From Rostratula benghalensis (lineage: Eukaryota > Chordata > Aves > Charadriiformes > Rostratulidae): a DNA stretch of 64,000 nt. Positions within the stretch are counted from its first letter, which is position 1. Each line of letters begins with the position of its first letter. The stretch is taken from contig VXAI01000066.1 in NCBI GenBank assembly GCA_013399305.1, positions 1,408,055 through 1,472,054 of the forward strand. Reading direction: 5' to 3'. The translations under genes and the position numbers were made by a program. Of the stretch, positions 19,443-31,324 are shown one piece after another. The notes beneath the pieces are model-generated. The model did not search any database. It saw only the letters and a list, made by a program, of their open reading frames with translations, and was not told where the DNA came from.

Positions 19443-20517
19443 CCTGAGAGCTGTCAGTGTGAAGTGGATTTCCTGCACTTAGTTAACACAGGCCAAAAAT
19501 GGGATCTCCCCGTTTGGGACCATAGCCCATGACTCTCCAAAAGTAAAACTTCTGAAAGCTGTAGACCCTACCTACTGCCTATGGACAACTCAGCAGCAAG
19601 CAGGGGTGTATTTGGGACCAGGATGGAGTGAAACCACACATGTGAGAGCACAAGGCAGTGTGAAAGACAAAGGCACCTCTTTGTGGTAGCTGCACCACTG
19701 TCTCACATGGACCTGCTGTGCTGAGGAGGAGCAGGCCCCCTAAAGCCAGCAGCCAACAGTCAGCAACATGTTGTAGTCACCGCATGACTGTAATGTTCCA
19801 CTGATGGAACGGCCAAGTCACCTTCCTCTTCACCCCCAGCTATTGCCTTGCACACCTCAAACTGCAGCCACGAGCGTCAGCCCGCTCTGTGTGTTCACAT
19901 CCAGAATGTCCCTCCAGTCTGCAGACAGAAGTGCACCACTGTTTAAATCAAACCTCGGGTACCAAAAAGGTAGTTCTGGTCTGCTGTTATCAGGGTGCAC
20001 TGGGCAGTGGCAGCAGATACGTTACAGATACTTGCCTCTGTCAGCAGAGCAACAGGGAGCAGTAGCCCAGCCCAGAGACCCCAGATCAAAAGGCAGTGCT
20101 TAGAAAACAGAGCAAGACTGGTGCAGCCAAGAAGGAAACTGGGGAGGTGGCACTGCCCCAAGCAAAGGGCCTGTGGGCCTGTAGTCCTGCCCGAGGCTGG
20201 GTAATAAGCAAGACGCAGCAGAGGAATAGCTGCCTTCTAGGCCCCAAAATGCACACAAAAGGGATTTAGTCACCCCAGTGTGTATACCCGGACACAAGCC
20301 AGACCCAGCCTCAAAGTTACTCAGCCCCATGCTCACAGATATTCACAACACAGCTACCCCTTCCTTGCTGTAGGGACTGAGCTGGAAGGGTGGTAGCACT
20401 ACCCAGTTCAGGCAGGATCTGCCATCTAAACCAATTCCTCACTGCTTCAATGAAGTTTGCACCTAAAGATGCCCCAAGCTGCCACAGTTACTCTACCATC
20501 AACACTTCATTAATTTG

Positions 20518-20523
20518 TTTATA
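20518..20523 (-). promoter_or_regulatory. TAT: Candidate TATA box of TAT
   Basis: The transcript-sense sequence is GCTATAAACAAATTAATG. It is the only TATAAA that I find on the minus strand in the 1.5 kb upstream of the start codon. Initiation would fall near 20490, and a consensus donor GTGAGG follows at 20437-20442. That would give a short untranslated first exon and an intron of about 1 kb to the coding exon. This is an inference, since no transcript data are available. Confidence 0.25.
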
Positions 20524-22437
20524 GCAACTCAGGCCAATCCAACAGGGTCACAAAGCAAGACTTCAGCTTCTCTGCCACCAATACCTTCTACGCCTCCTTT
20601 CTAGCAAAAGAACAGCAGCTGAGGAAATGTGCAGCCATGCTGCTTAAAAACTGAGCAGAGAGATGAGCCACACATCCCAGTTCAACAGCAGGGCTGAGTC
20701 CCAAGTATGGAGTCTGTCCCAGCAGAGCCTTCACCCCACCCTGCAACCTGGTTCTCATGCAACGGGGCGCTGCAGACACAGGCACAATGGATGCCTTCAA
20801 TGCAGGCAGCCAGGGAAGATCTCCCCACTTCTCCCCCTGAAAGCAGCAAAGAACCCGAGCACAGTACTTTACCTTCTACAGCACAGAGAGGGAGACACCA
20901 ACAAGCTTGGGGGCCCAGTCCCTACTTTTCATCCAGGCCAAGTCCCCTTGAGAGGAAATTCCTGCGAATTCTTGCCCATGAAATAAGCCCCCAAACTGGG
21001 CGTTGGGACTGAATCGTGTCGCCATTGGCTCACAGAGAGGGCTGCCCTCCCCACCCAAAAATGCCCTCTCCTCCCCATTGCAACTGTGGTCACTTCAAAC
21101 ACCTGGAACATGCCTGTGTATTAACTCTTTCTGGGGGCAGCCTACAGAGGGACACGATGTGGCTTCCTGAAGGCCCTGGGATGCCACCCTTTTGCACCAC
21201 TTCCCTCAGTCCTCAAAGACTGCAGGGAGGAAATCTGCACAGAGTCCAGCTATTCCAGCCCTAGGACCTCACAATGCACCAAAGTGGATTGTTGGACCCC
21301 AAAGCCCACAGAAAGCACCAGTCTGTCCTGACCCCAAAGGCTCTAAGGTCTCAATGCACTAGCCAAGAAAGGACAGCTTGTGGCATCATTACAATTAGGA
21401 GATATCTTCCTCCACAGGCCAAAGGAAGGCAGGCACTTCCCTAGCCAGGGTTTTGGAGGCACCAGGACTTGAAGGGTTAAAGGAAGCTCAAGTTGAGATG
21501 GGTTTGAGGTTTGTTGTTTTTGGGGGGTTTTTTTGGTTGCTGCAAGGTCCAAGTAAACTCATAATTTTGGCAGCTAAGATAAATGATGCAATTCTTCCCT
21601 CTCTGATGGCAAAGCACAGATGACACCATTCCCAGAAGGCCCTTTTTTGCTAAGTGAGGTGAAATCTACACTTTCCTGTCACTTGACTCTTGCAGGCCTG
21701 GGGTAGACAAGAGGCATCTGCACCCTCCCTGTCTTCGAGGGACTGCTCCAAGTCTTCCCTTACTGCCATGGCAGCAAACAACTTGAGACCAAATTGTTGC
21801 TCAGGGACAAGAGGGAATTGGCTGATCTTCCTGGAGAAGAAGGTGTCCTGCTGACACCTTCATTGCAGAAGCCAACAGTCATTGGGATTTTTGCCTGTTT
21901 GCACCTACTCCTGTGTGGGAGGAGGAAGGACCGCTTGTGCTCAACCCATGCTCACTTCACCACCCACAATAAGGTTGCACATCCCCAGGTGCCAGCCGTG
22001 TCCCCTTCCCCCAGTGTTGGGACTGGGGTGATGCTGCTGGAGAGTCAGGACCTGCCATTGACCACTGTGCTGCAACTGGCACAGCTGAGGCCACAGTGGG
22101 GCAGGAACTGGGGGCTGGAGGCAGGTTGGGAGGTGGCAGAGTCCAGCCAGGATCTGCAGCAGCCACTTCCTGGGGCCTTTGGGCAAGGAATAGCACCTTT
22201 TTAAAACACTTCACAGAAAAACATCTTCTACTGAAGATGCTTGGACTCTCTTCTGAGAGCTGCACAGTTCCAGACTATTTTCTCTCTTCTTTTTCCTGAA
22301 GCCTGACAAGAGTGACCTTCAGTTCATGCACCCCCTCTCCAAGCACCTATGGGTTATTGTCTCACTCCCCACAGCTGGCCCCATCTCTTGCCACACTGCA
22401 GCCCTGCCAGGGTTAAATGTGGCATTGGGAGGCCTCA

Positions 22438-22452
22438 AGGACAATGTGTTCT
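22438..22452. promoter_or_regulatory. Candidate glucocorticoid response element upstream of TAT
   Basis: AGGACAATGTGTTCT matches the palindromic receptor site AGAACAnnnTGTTCT at 11 of 12 defined positions. It lies 3.0 kb upstream of the TAT start codon, and about 1.9 kb upstream of the candidate transcription start. Rat Tat is induced by glucocorticoids through elements about 2.5 kb upstream, so the location is apt. Binding is inferred. Confidence 0.45.
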
Positions 22453-25273
22453 GCCTAGCAACCATCCCAAATCTGATGCAACCAGAGCTCTACCCATAAT
22501 ACTGCACACAGCAGTGGGGTTCAGGGGAGGGCATGGTGGAAGCCTGCTGCCAAGAGGGGAAAAAAATGTGGCTCTGGAGACACAGACCCAGTTACATAAA
22601 GCTGAGAACCTGGCCAGAAGCAGGGGGAGGACAGTGGTGTTCAACGGGGTCTGTAGGTTTCTCCTGCTATTACTATGCCTTTCTCCTCTCTCTGCAGCCT
22701 CCGGTCCTTCTCTGGATGCTCTCACATGGGATCTGCAGCCCCTTCCCCATCACTGTGTGGTGTACAGAGCCTGCCAGGCCTGAAGCATGAGCACACACAT
22801 GGCTCAGCACTTCATTTTCTACAAATAAAGCCAGGCCACCCTTTGTACGGCGGGGTGAAAGAGGTGGCCATGCCCTGCAGGATGCACCTCTGCCAGCAAG
22901 GCAGCTGTACCCCACTGGCCTCCCTCCTGCAGTTTTCCCCGCTGTCCCAGCAGCTCTCCCCCACAGGTGTCTCCTTGCAGACCTTTCCAGCAACCTCTTT
23001 CTTGCGTATCTCAAGCAATTGATTTTTATCTCTTCCCAGTGGAAGAAGAAACTGCCGAGGGCTTCCATGTTTTTTTGGTGCTGCCTTACTCCGGTACTAG
23101 GACTGCCCAGAGTCTCCTTCCTGTGAGCAGAGGCCAAGCCAGCAAGAGCAAGCAGTTCCCTCTTCCAGAACCAGCCACCAGAGTTACAAAGCAGGACCAA
23201 CAAGTGAACGGCTGCTTGAGAGGAGCACAGGCTCAAGCACAACCACACTGAGAAACCTGTGGCAGCCAGGCTGCGGGCAGGACACGCAGCAGCAGAGTTT
23301 TGCCCATGTGCCCTGCTCCAGGGGCAGACACCCACCTGGTACCCTGCAAATCCACTACAAAAATCCACCAGGGTCACTAACAAATTGCTTTACTAGTTAC
23401 CTCCTTACATTTTGCTTTTATTTTCATTAATTCCTGTTGGCTCTTTCCTGACACTGGTAACAGCTCCAACCAGTTCAGGGCTGGTGCCCACAAATATCCG
23501 CATAGCCTAATCTCTGTTTGGTCTCTGCATTTCCAGTTGATTCCACTTTTAATAACCAAATATGTGATTCTTCATTTTTCTTTTTTAAATCATTTTATTG
23601 TTAATCTTTCATTTGGATGAGCAAACAGCCATGAAGCCTCCTTGGTTCTCATGAGTCTTGTGACTGTTTATCGATTCCCACAGCATATTTATCTTCATAA
23701 CACTGCAGCAGGTTTTCTGAAATGTAAGGGACAAACCTTGTCTGTTACAGATCAGGTCACACGGTCACTCTGAAAACACACATATTGACAGTTAAATCTG
23801 CCTTGTGGTGTGGACAGGGCTGCTGTGCCAAACCTACATATACCCACCTGAGTCTCTGGTCAAACCATGACAATTGTTGTGCCTCCAGCAATCTTAATTG
23901 CCCAGCGTTCACCTGAAAGGGAGCATTATCTCTCTCTGCACAATCAGAGCAAAAAATCAGCTCAATCCCCCCCTGCAGCTAGATTCTACAAAGCTGTGCA
24001 AACACTGCATTTAAGAAGCAGAAAGATGGCACAGTCCACACAGAGTGACTCAAAGCCAGTACCCAAGTGGCTCAAAAAGATACAGTAGCTGCTTTATCCA
24101 CCTGTACCTAGGATCAGTTTTGATTTGATCTCAGAAATAAAAATCTGGAGGACATTCATTAACAGGCAAATTGCACCATCCAGCCAGAGATGCCTCAATG
24201 TGGAAGAGCAGGCTCTGTACAGAAGCAGTTTGTGGGGTGCTCTTCTCACCTGCGTGAGCTGGGCTTTGGAAAGGGGGCACTGGTATCTGGGGCCTGTTTC
24301 ACCTCTGCTCTTCTCCCAGCAGAACAAGGTCGAACACCAGGCACTGCAGAGGGGCCAGGGATACCCTGGCTGGGCTCCTGGTGGAGCTCTCTCCTGCGGG
24401 CCCTGGGCCAGGCAGGCTGGAAGGAACCACATGAATACACCTGCCTTAATGAGAGCTCTCTCCTACCATTGCAATTTCCCTCTGTCAAAGTAACCAGGGA
24501 ATGTCAAAACCAAATGCTTTCCTGACCCTAGTGTCACGCAGGCTGCCCACGATACCAGGGTCTGCAAATGCAGTGCCAGGCAATCCAGCTGGCATTCCCC
24601 AGCCTGGGACCATCGCAGCCTGGGGAGGGAAAGGAGCCCAGCAGCTGGGAGGGCCCTTGCACGCTCAGCCTGGGCACCAAGTCCCCTGAAATCTTGCTAA
24701 GAGACACCGAGTGCACTCCAGGTTCATGGAGGGTTGGAAACACCGGCGGGCTACAGGCCCAACAGCCACAACAGAAGGCTTGCAAGCCCTGTGACAGATG
24801 CCGAGAGGAACGTTCCACAAAGCGTGAGCTTCAGTGGCTCCTGGATACAGGCACAGCGAAGAGAAACATTTTGTCCATCCTTGTGTTTTGCTTACACCCA
24901 GGTAAACATTATCTAAGTGCATACCCTGTGTTTGAGTTATGACTTAGAGACTTGAGCTGTTGCGTGCTGTGTTGTGGCAGCTGCCCCCTCGATGGCCTTG
25001 AAGCCACTGGGACAGTGACCAGCCAATGGGGAGAGGATGGAAAGGGGCACGGTGGCTTTGTGGGGCAAAGCAACACAATGAGCTTTCAGTGAGGGGTGGG
25101 CAGCACCAGGCACCTCCTTCTCTCTGAGCACTGACAGGCCAGCACCTCTCATCACTCAACTTGAGCCCCAGTGATGGAAACCCACCGACTGCCCAACCGG
25201 TCTGCTCCAGCAACAACTGCTCGTCTCCTTACAAGGTGGTGGAGTTGGAATGTGGAGCAGAAATATTGTCCTC

Positions 25274-25292
25274 TTTTTTTTTTTTTTTTTTT
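25274..25292. repeat. T19 homopolymer
   Basis: A run of 19 T in the TAT-MARVELD3 intergenic region. I see no associated retroelement body. Confidence 0.8.
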
Positions 25293-25390
25293 CCTGGGTG
25301 CCTAAATCCCATGCCTTTTGCTTCAAGCTAAGCTCACTGCTTCCTAACCATGCCAACAGCGGACAGGGAGAAAAAAACATTCCCCTTCTC

Positions 25391-25476
25391 TTGACGTCAG
25401 ATTTTTAGAAGTTTGCAAGTTAAGGCACCTCCCTATTAACAAGTTTGCAAGTGATTAACAGACATCTGTTGCGTCA
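25391..25476. promoter_or_regulatory. Candidate cAMP-responsive liver enhancer: CRE cluster with duplicated block
   Basis: Within 86 bases there are a perfect palindromic CRE TGACGTCA (25392-25399), two copies of AAGTTTGCAAGT (25409-25420 and 25441-25452) spaced by 32 bases, each holding a TTGCAA C/EBP-like core, ATTAAC HNF1-like halves after each spacer (about 25435-25440 and 25454-25459), and TTGCGTCA (25469-25476), close to the CTGCGTCA CRE of rodent Tat. It lies about 6 kb upstream of the TAT start and 2.9 kb upstream of the likely MARVELD3 promoter. Regulatory function is inferred. Confidence 0.4.
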
Positions 25477-25499
25477 AATGAGAGGACCGTGATCAATGC

Positions 25500-25835
25500 T
25501 GCTCTAAATAGGCTGTATTTCTAGAGCTTTCTTTTGCTTTCCTCTGGATCCCCTCCAGCTGATCCATTTGCCTCTGGATGGAGGCCCACCAGAGGCGAAC
25601 TGGGGGGAGAATTTCTTCACGAGTCCTACATGTGACATTCCTGTTTATACACCCTAGCAATGTTAGTTTTTTTCGCAACGGGATGACACTGTGAACTTGA
25701 GTTCAGTTTGTCATTCACAATAACCTCCAGTTCTTTTCTGCAGCGCCGCTGCATCGTCATCTCGCTGCGCTCATTGTTCCCGTGATTATTTATTTCTGTG
25801 GGACAGTCAATAAATCTGGCTGTGGTGTCCAGCAG
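25500..25835 (-). mobile_element. Ancient CR1/L3-type LINE relic, minus strand
   Basis: The reverse complement carries pieces of the distal reverse-transcriptase region: CRKELEVIVNDKLNSSSQCHP, then VAKKTNIARVYKQEC (compare KKANxARxY..E in CR1), then a QRQMDQLEGIQRKAKESSRNT-like ending. The frame is interrupted and the divergence is much greater than in the other CR1 copies here. The boundaries are approximate. Confidence 0.55.
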
Positions 25836-28282
25836 TGATTGTGCCGCAGCTCCCAGCTGCCTCACGCTGCAGAAATATGAGGCAGTTCATGACTTGCTCC
25901 TTCCACTTCCCCCTCAAAGTTCCCAGAGAGGGCACTGAACCAGGTCAGAGCTCTTGGCCCATGGGAGGCCGAGGCCGGGCCCGGCCCTTCCCTCCCCTTA
26001 GTGCAGCAATGACATCAACAGTAGCAGGAAACAGAGGAGCCAAAAATAAAAAGAAAAAAAATTAAAAAGAGAGGCCAAAGCAAAGGTGAACATTAGTATT
26101 GGTGTCCTCAGCTTCCTGTTGCTCTCTTCTGCTTGCTGCTATTTGTTGCGGTGAGAGTAGGAACCCAGAAGACAACACTGACCAAGCTCAGCTCTGGTAC
26201 TTTGAGCAGGACTGAAAAGACACAAAGCATTGTTTTAACAATTCTTGATATAGCAACAGAAATAGAGTAAGGCCAACTCAGTTCTACAATACCTTGACGT
26301 TTGTACCTCGCTTGTTAGCAGCAAACACTCCAGTAAAACGCTGGATCCACCACCAAATCAACAGAGCAGCACTTCCCAGCTTTGTCTTTGAACAAGTAAT
26401 TCCAGCACATCCCAAATTCTAAAGAAAGCTTCAGCTCAGGTTGCTGGATGACCCACAGCAACACTCTGCATACGAAACACTTATTTAATCCCTTCTTGTG
26501 ACTCATGATTATTCAATATTGTTGTTTGTTTCCTTCTCATAACAGGTAAGGCTCTACCAAGCAAAATGGCACAGCCCATGATCCTAAAATGATACAAAGG
26601 GTTGCTCAAACCTTTAAGCTCACCCTGTGCATGGCAGCAGGGTGGCCTGGGTCCTGGCACACGAACATGAGTGATACAACCTACATACACCAAAAGGTGT
26701 CTGCAACAGCCTGACTGCTGAGCACCACCTCCAGAGCCCTCCTCCTTAGCTCCCTATGGGCTCCCCATCTCCAGACCTACCATCGTCACACAGCTCCTGT
26801 CCTCTCTGTCCAAACTGGCGGTTGAACAAAGAGTTCTTTTGTTTTGCTTCTCCCTTATCTCCAACCTAAGTAAATGTTAAGACGAGATTTCAGATCTCCT
26901 GTCCTTCATGGAGTCAGGCAAAACGTCGGGGAGGGTGTTTTCCTACAGTGCTGGGGTGCAGGAGCACTGCAGTTTATAGGCTTCTTCCAGTATTCCTCTG
27001 TAGGGCTGTGGCTGTTGCTCCTGCAAAGACATAAGGGTAAAGCAGTTTTTCTGCTGCCACCGATCTCACAGAGGGAGGAAATGTATTTCTTCATCTTAGT
27101 GACAAATTTGGACTTTTTGGGGCACATATTCAGACTGTGTCTGACACCTCATGGTGTAACCTTGTTTCCCTAAAAAGTCCCTGTTTTCCTAAATGCAGCA
27201 AAAAGTATTTCTTTGCAATGATTAAAGCTTTTCCAGGCAGCGTTTGGTCAAACTCTTGGATAAAAAGCATTCACTCTGGCTGTGGAGTTTTCTATGCTTC
27301 CCTCTGTGTTCCCAAATTATTTTTTCCCACGACACACACCCTTTCTTCAATCAGCTCTGCCCTTGCCAGCCCTGAGAAACGCTGACACCCCTGCACGGGT
27401 GAGATCTCGGGCACCTGCCTTCACTCCAGCAACCACCAGTAAACAAAAGGGCGATTCATGGTCTCCTCTGCTGCAAGGTGATGGCTGCGCTCAGCAGCCT
27501 CCCCAGACGGGATGGCAGCCAGTCCCACTGGGCAGCAGGACATCACTGGGTGTGGAAATGGGGCAGCCAGGAAAAAGGTCACATCACGCTCTCTGAAGTG
27601 GCCTCCAGCAAACAGACACAGAAGAGGTCTATATGGCTGTGTAGGGATAAAATATAAGGCAATGGACCTAGAAAAAATTACCTGACTGCGGCCTGCAGAG
27701 TGCTGGACCGCAGGATGGATCCCCAGGTGTTGATGACTGTCCTCTGGAGACACAGCCTCCACATGCTGGGCAGCTGGAGAAGCAGCAAGATGCTATGTGT
27801 TGCCAGGAGAAGTGTGGGACAAGGCAGAGGTGGTCACACTGCCACGATATCCATCCCTGGTGCACCCCTGTCTCAGGAGCCACCCGGAGGTCCAGCCACT
27901 GCACCGCCAGATGGATGTAGGGGAAACTGGGGACAGCCTGGGGAAAGGCAGCTGATACAACACAGCGAATGGTGCCACTGCTGTGTGAGGAGAGGCTGAA
28001 AAGGCAGGGACTTGGGTCTGGGAAGGGGACAGGGAGGCTGGACTGAGGTTTGCAGAGGCACGAGAGGAACTGAACGCTGAACATTTCACCAGACTCCACA
28101 GCACTTGTGAAAATCAGCCTGTGCTCTTTCCAGCGGGTACCAACCTGTGGCAGGCGGGGAACTTCGGGACCCTGTGGCCACAAGGGGCTGTGGGGATGAT
28201 GGTGTCCGTGTGAACGGGAGTGGTGACACCCACGGCCAACAGGTCCCTAAACAGGTTCCGAAGGGAGCTGGCTGCGACCAGC

Positions 28283-28432
28283 CCAATTTACACCTCCCTG
28301 GGGCGGGGCAGGGCCGGAGCCGCTCACCGCCCTTGGGAGGACCCCGGCAGGGGCGCGGGGAGCCCGGGACGGACGGGGACGGTGGTCGCCCCAGCCCCGC
28401 AGCACGACCCCCACCAGCCCCGAGGCGGCGGC
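28283..28432 (+). promoter_or_regulatory. MARVELD3: Candidate MARVELD3 promoter / CpG island edge
   Basis: Base composition changes abruptly to CpG-rich DNA that runs into the gap. A CCAAT motif (28283-28287) is followed by the Sp1-type GC box GGGGCGGGGC (28300-28309) and further G-rich tracts. Because the first exon should lie in or just before the gap, this is the expected place for the promoter. The transcription start and first codon cannot be read. Confidence 0.4.
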
Positions 28433-28936
28433 NNNNNNNNNNNNNNNNNNNNNNNNNNNNNNNNNNNNNNNNNNNNNNNNNNNNNNNNNNNNNNNNNNNN
28501 NNNNNNNNNNNNNNNNNNNNNNNNNNNNNNNNNNNNNNNNNNNNNNNNNNNNNNNNNNNNNNNNNNNNNNNNNNNNNNNNNNNNNNNNNNNNNNNNNNNN
28601 NNNNNNNNNNNNNNNNNNNNNNNNNNNNNNNNNNNNNNNNNNNNNNNNNNNNNNNNNNNNNNNNNNNNNNNNNNNNNNNNNNNNNNNNNNNNNNNNNNNN
28701 NNNNNNNNNNNNNNNNNNNNNNNNNNNNNNNNNNNNNNNNNNNNNNNNNNNNNNNNNNNNNNNNNNNNNNNNNNNNNNNNNNNNNNNNNNNNNNNNNNNN
28801 NNNNNNNNNNNNNNNNNNNNNNNNNNNNNNNNNNNNNNNNNNNNNNNNNNNNNNNNNNNNNNNNNNNNNNNNNNNNNNNNNNNNNNNNNNNNNNNNNNNN
28901 NNNNNNNNNNNNNNNNNNNNNNNNNNNNNNNNNNNN
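28433..28936. other. Assembly gap (504 N) over the MARVELD3 5' exon
   Basis: N run flanked on both sides by extremely GC-rich sequence, typical of a CpG island that sequencing failed to cover. It removes most of the hydrophilic N-terminal half of MARVELD3. Confidence 0.97.
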
Positions 28937-29757
28937 GTGCCCGGAACGGGGCGGCGGGGGCCGCCGGGAAGCCGCGCCACCGCGCCGGGGCTGCTGGAGT
29001 GCCGTCGGTGCCGGTACCTGCGCACGGCCAGGGGTGAGCGGGGCGGGAAGGGCCGCCCCCAGGGCTGCGGGAGGTCCCCCTGCCTTTGTCCCGCCGGGAC
29101 TCGGCGGCCCCTCCGCCCCGGCCCACCTGCGCCTTCCCCCTCGCAGCCTGCGGCCAGATGGTGGAAGCGCTGCTGGCCCTGCTGATCCTGGTCTGCAGCT
29201 CCGTGTCCTACGGCTCGACAGGGGGGTACACGGGCCTCGCCGGCCTGGGGGGCATCTACTACTACCACTACGGCGGGGCTTACAGCGGCTTTAGCGGAGC
29301 AGACGGGGAGAAAGCCCAACAGCTCGACCAGCGTTTTTACCTGCTGAAGCTGCCGGTCGCAAGGGCAGCAATGGCCGTGGGGGGGTCCCTCCTGGCCCTC
29401 TGCCTGGCGCTGATTTGGGTGGGTGTGCTGCGGTTACCGTGGCGTTTCCCAGCGTGGCTGCTAGTGGAATGCATCCTGGACACAGTGATTGCCATCGGCA
29501 CGGTGCCTGCTGTCTACTACTTCTTCCACTCCCTGCTGGGGGTCTATAATTCCTCAGTGTGCAAAGAGAGGGAGCAGCTCTATCAAAGCAAAGGCTACCG
29601 GGGCTTTGAGTGCAGCCTGCACGGGGCAGAGATTGCTGTTGGCCTCTGGGGCTCGGTGGCTGTGGTGGCCTATCTGCTGAGCGCAGGCCTCGCCCTCAGG
29701 GGGTACAGGACAGTCCACAAACTGAAAGAGAAGCCAGCAGAACTGTACGAGCTTTAG
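28937..29757 (+). CDS. MARVELD3: MARVEL domain-containing protein 3, 5' end lost in gap
   Basis: A tetraspanning tight-junction protein of the occludin/tricellulin/MARVELD3 group, acting at epithelial cell-cell contacts. Two exon pieces are visible: 28937-29033 (its start is in the gap) ending [14 protein letters not shown], and 29147-29757 beginning with [13 protein letters not shown]. They join in frame through G|CC. The second exon encodes four hydrophobic helices: [77 protein letters not shown]. The first extracellular loop is Gly/Tyr-rich ([32 protein letters not shown]). The second loop holds [20 protein letters not shown]. The cytoplasmic tail ends [12 protein letters not shown], which corresponds to the human isoform ending KPAEMFEF. 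The gene lies head to head with TAT and tail to tail with PHLPP2. Confidence 0.93.
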
Positions 29758-30305
29758 AATGGTTCCCCTGCTCCAGGAAGGGCTGTGGTTTCTGCCAGCC
29801 TCCTCCCTGAGAGGAGACGCGTGTTTTGCCTTGCTGCTGGGCAGCGCACCCATAACGCTGCCGCAGAACACGATCTAAATACAGCCAAGTCAAGCTGTTC
29901 CTAACTCAAATCTGCATTGTTATTAGTGGAGACGAAGTAAGGCCGATGGCCTGTCTTCCTCTGGTGGGTGTCTCTTAGTAGTGACTGTCCCCGTGCAGCT
30001 GTCTAGCTCACAGCCCGCTTCACAGCTCACCTTTCCCTCCCCTCTGGCTGCTGCCTCCTTCGCCTCCACCGAGGCCTTGCTACAACTGCTCCCTTCTCCC
30101 GCTCGACGGAGCTGAAACTGTCTTTACCGTGGGCATGTGATGGGTTCACCGAGAACAGAGCTCTTGCAAACAAGCCATCAATCCCTGTGGTTGGAGCAGC
30201 TCGTTCCTGCTTTCCTGTGGGTCCCCTGGAGCCAAGAGGGGCGTCTGATCCTGGCCTTTGTAGAGCCACCGGAGAATGAGGAAATAAACTTGCAAAACGA
30301 TGAAT
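29758..30305 (+). other. MARVELD3: MARVELD3 3' untranslated region
   Basis: Follows the TAG at 29755-29757 and runs to just past the AATAAA at 30283-30288. No repeat is visible in it. The end is inferred from the hexamer. Confidence 0.6.
30283..30288 (+). terminator. MARVELD3: MARVELD3 polyadenylation signal (AATAAA)
   Basis: The first canonical hexamer on the plus strand after the MARVELD3 stop, about 525 bases downstream. Confidence 0.65.
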
Positions 30306-31309
30306 ACCTCCAGCCTAATGTATGACACAGCGCCTTTTCCAGCCCTGGGGAGAGGGCACGGTTCTGTATCAAAGGGTCTTGTGCAGAACTTGTATCGAGC
30401 AGTTTTGTTTATCCCAACTCGGGGTATCTTTTTAATCCCACAAAAGCTTTACGAGCTCAAAGAGGTGATGTAAGATAGAAGTACATTGTTTTCAAAATAC
30501 ATTTTTAATGTACAAGTTGGGGAAGTGAGACAGTGCTTCTGTATTATTTATTTTTAAAAAAAGGTGACATTTACTTTTTTTTTTTAAGAAAAGCTTTTAT
30601 AGGAAATTTAGCTGGGAAAAGTAGCACTAGAATCACAAAAACCTGTCTCGGAATGAAACGTCACTGTGTCCATTGTCCGTATGAAGATGGAACCACCACT
30701 GGTCTCAGACCCATTCTGCCCAGAATTAAAAAAAATAATACTAAAAAAATCCCAGAAATATAAAATTAAACCCACCAGAATGGTGCTGTCTTGCTTTTAT
30801 CTGCAGTTTCACTGGCACCAGTGATTAGATCCTCAGTTACCAAACCCATGAACGTTGTTGGAGCTAGAGCTGAAGTAAAACAAACGCTAAGGAGGAACAC
30901 ACCGGCTGCTCGGGGCTTGGCTTGGCTTCTCCCTCTCGGTAGCCGGATGCTTTTGGGTGTTCCAGGGGTTTGTGTGAACAGGGTGCTGTGGTCCCGTTTC
31001 TTTTAATCACCCAGTATTTCCTGCTTGCTGCCGCTGCTTCCAGAGCTGTTTGACACTAGCTAGAGCCAGCTCACGGGGCGGGATTCCTCTGCCAGGAGAC
31101 AGAAAGCTGCCTCATAATTGGTATGACAAATTCCACCCTCACAGTGTTCTGCAAGGAGCTTTGCTGTGGGAGGCTGATAACCAAAAGGGGTAGAGGGAGC
31201 TCGGCAAAGGAGACCCCAAAGCCCTGCTACTGCAGGCCAGGGCTGTGTGGGACTGGGATATTGCACAAGTTCCCTCCAGCGCCGTAACGGAATCAGAATA
31301 TAGAGTTAG
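30306..31309. other. Convergent intergenic spacer between MARVELD3 and PHLPP2
   Basis: About 1 kb separates the two inferred polyadenylation sites. It holds A/T-rich runs (30550-30590, 30728-30775) but no gene or repeat that I recognise. Confidence 0.5.
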
Positions 31310-31324
31310 ATGAAAGTAAAAATC

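Larger units (their letters stand above)
19443..28282. other. TAT 5' flank and TAT-MARVELD3 intergenic region
   Basis: I find no gene between TAT and MARVELD3. Apart from the candidate TATA box, GRE, CRE cluster and old CR1, which are listed separately, the stretch holds mixed unique sequence. The longest open frame (22673-23383, minus, 236 codons) has no recognisable motif. Confidence 0.55.
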
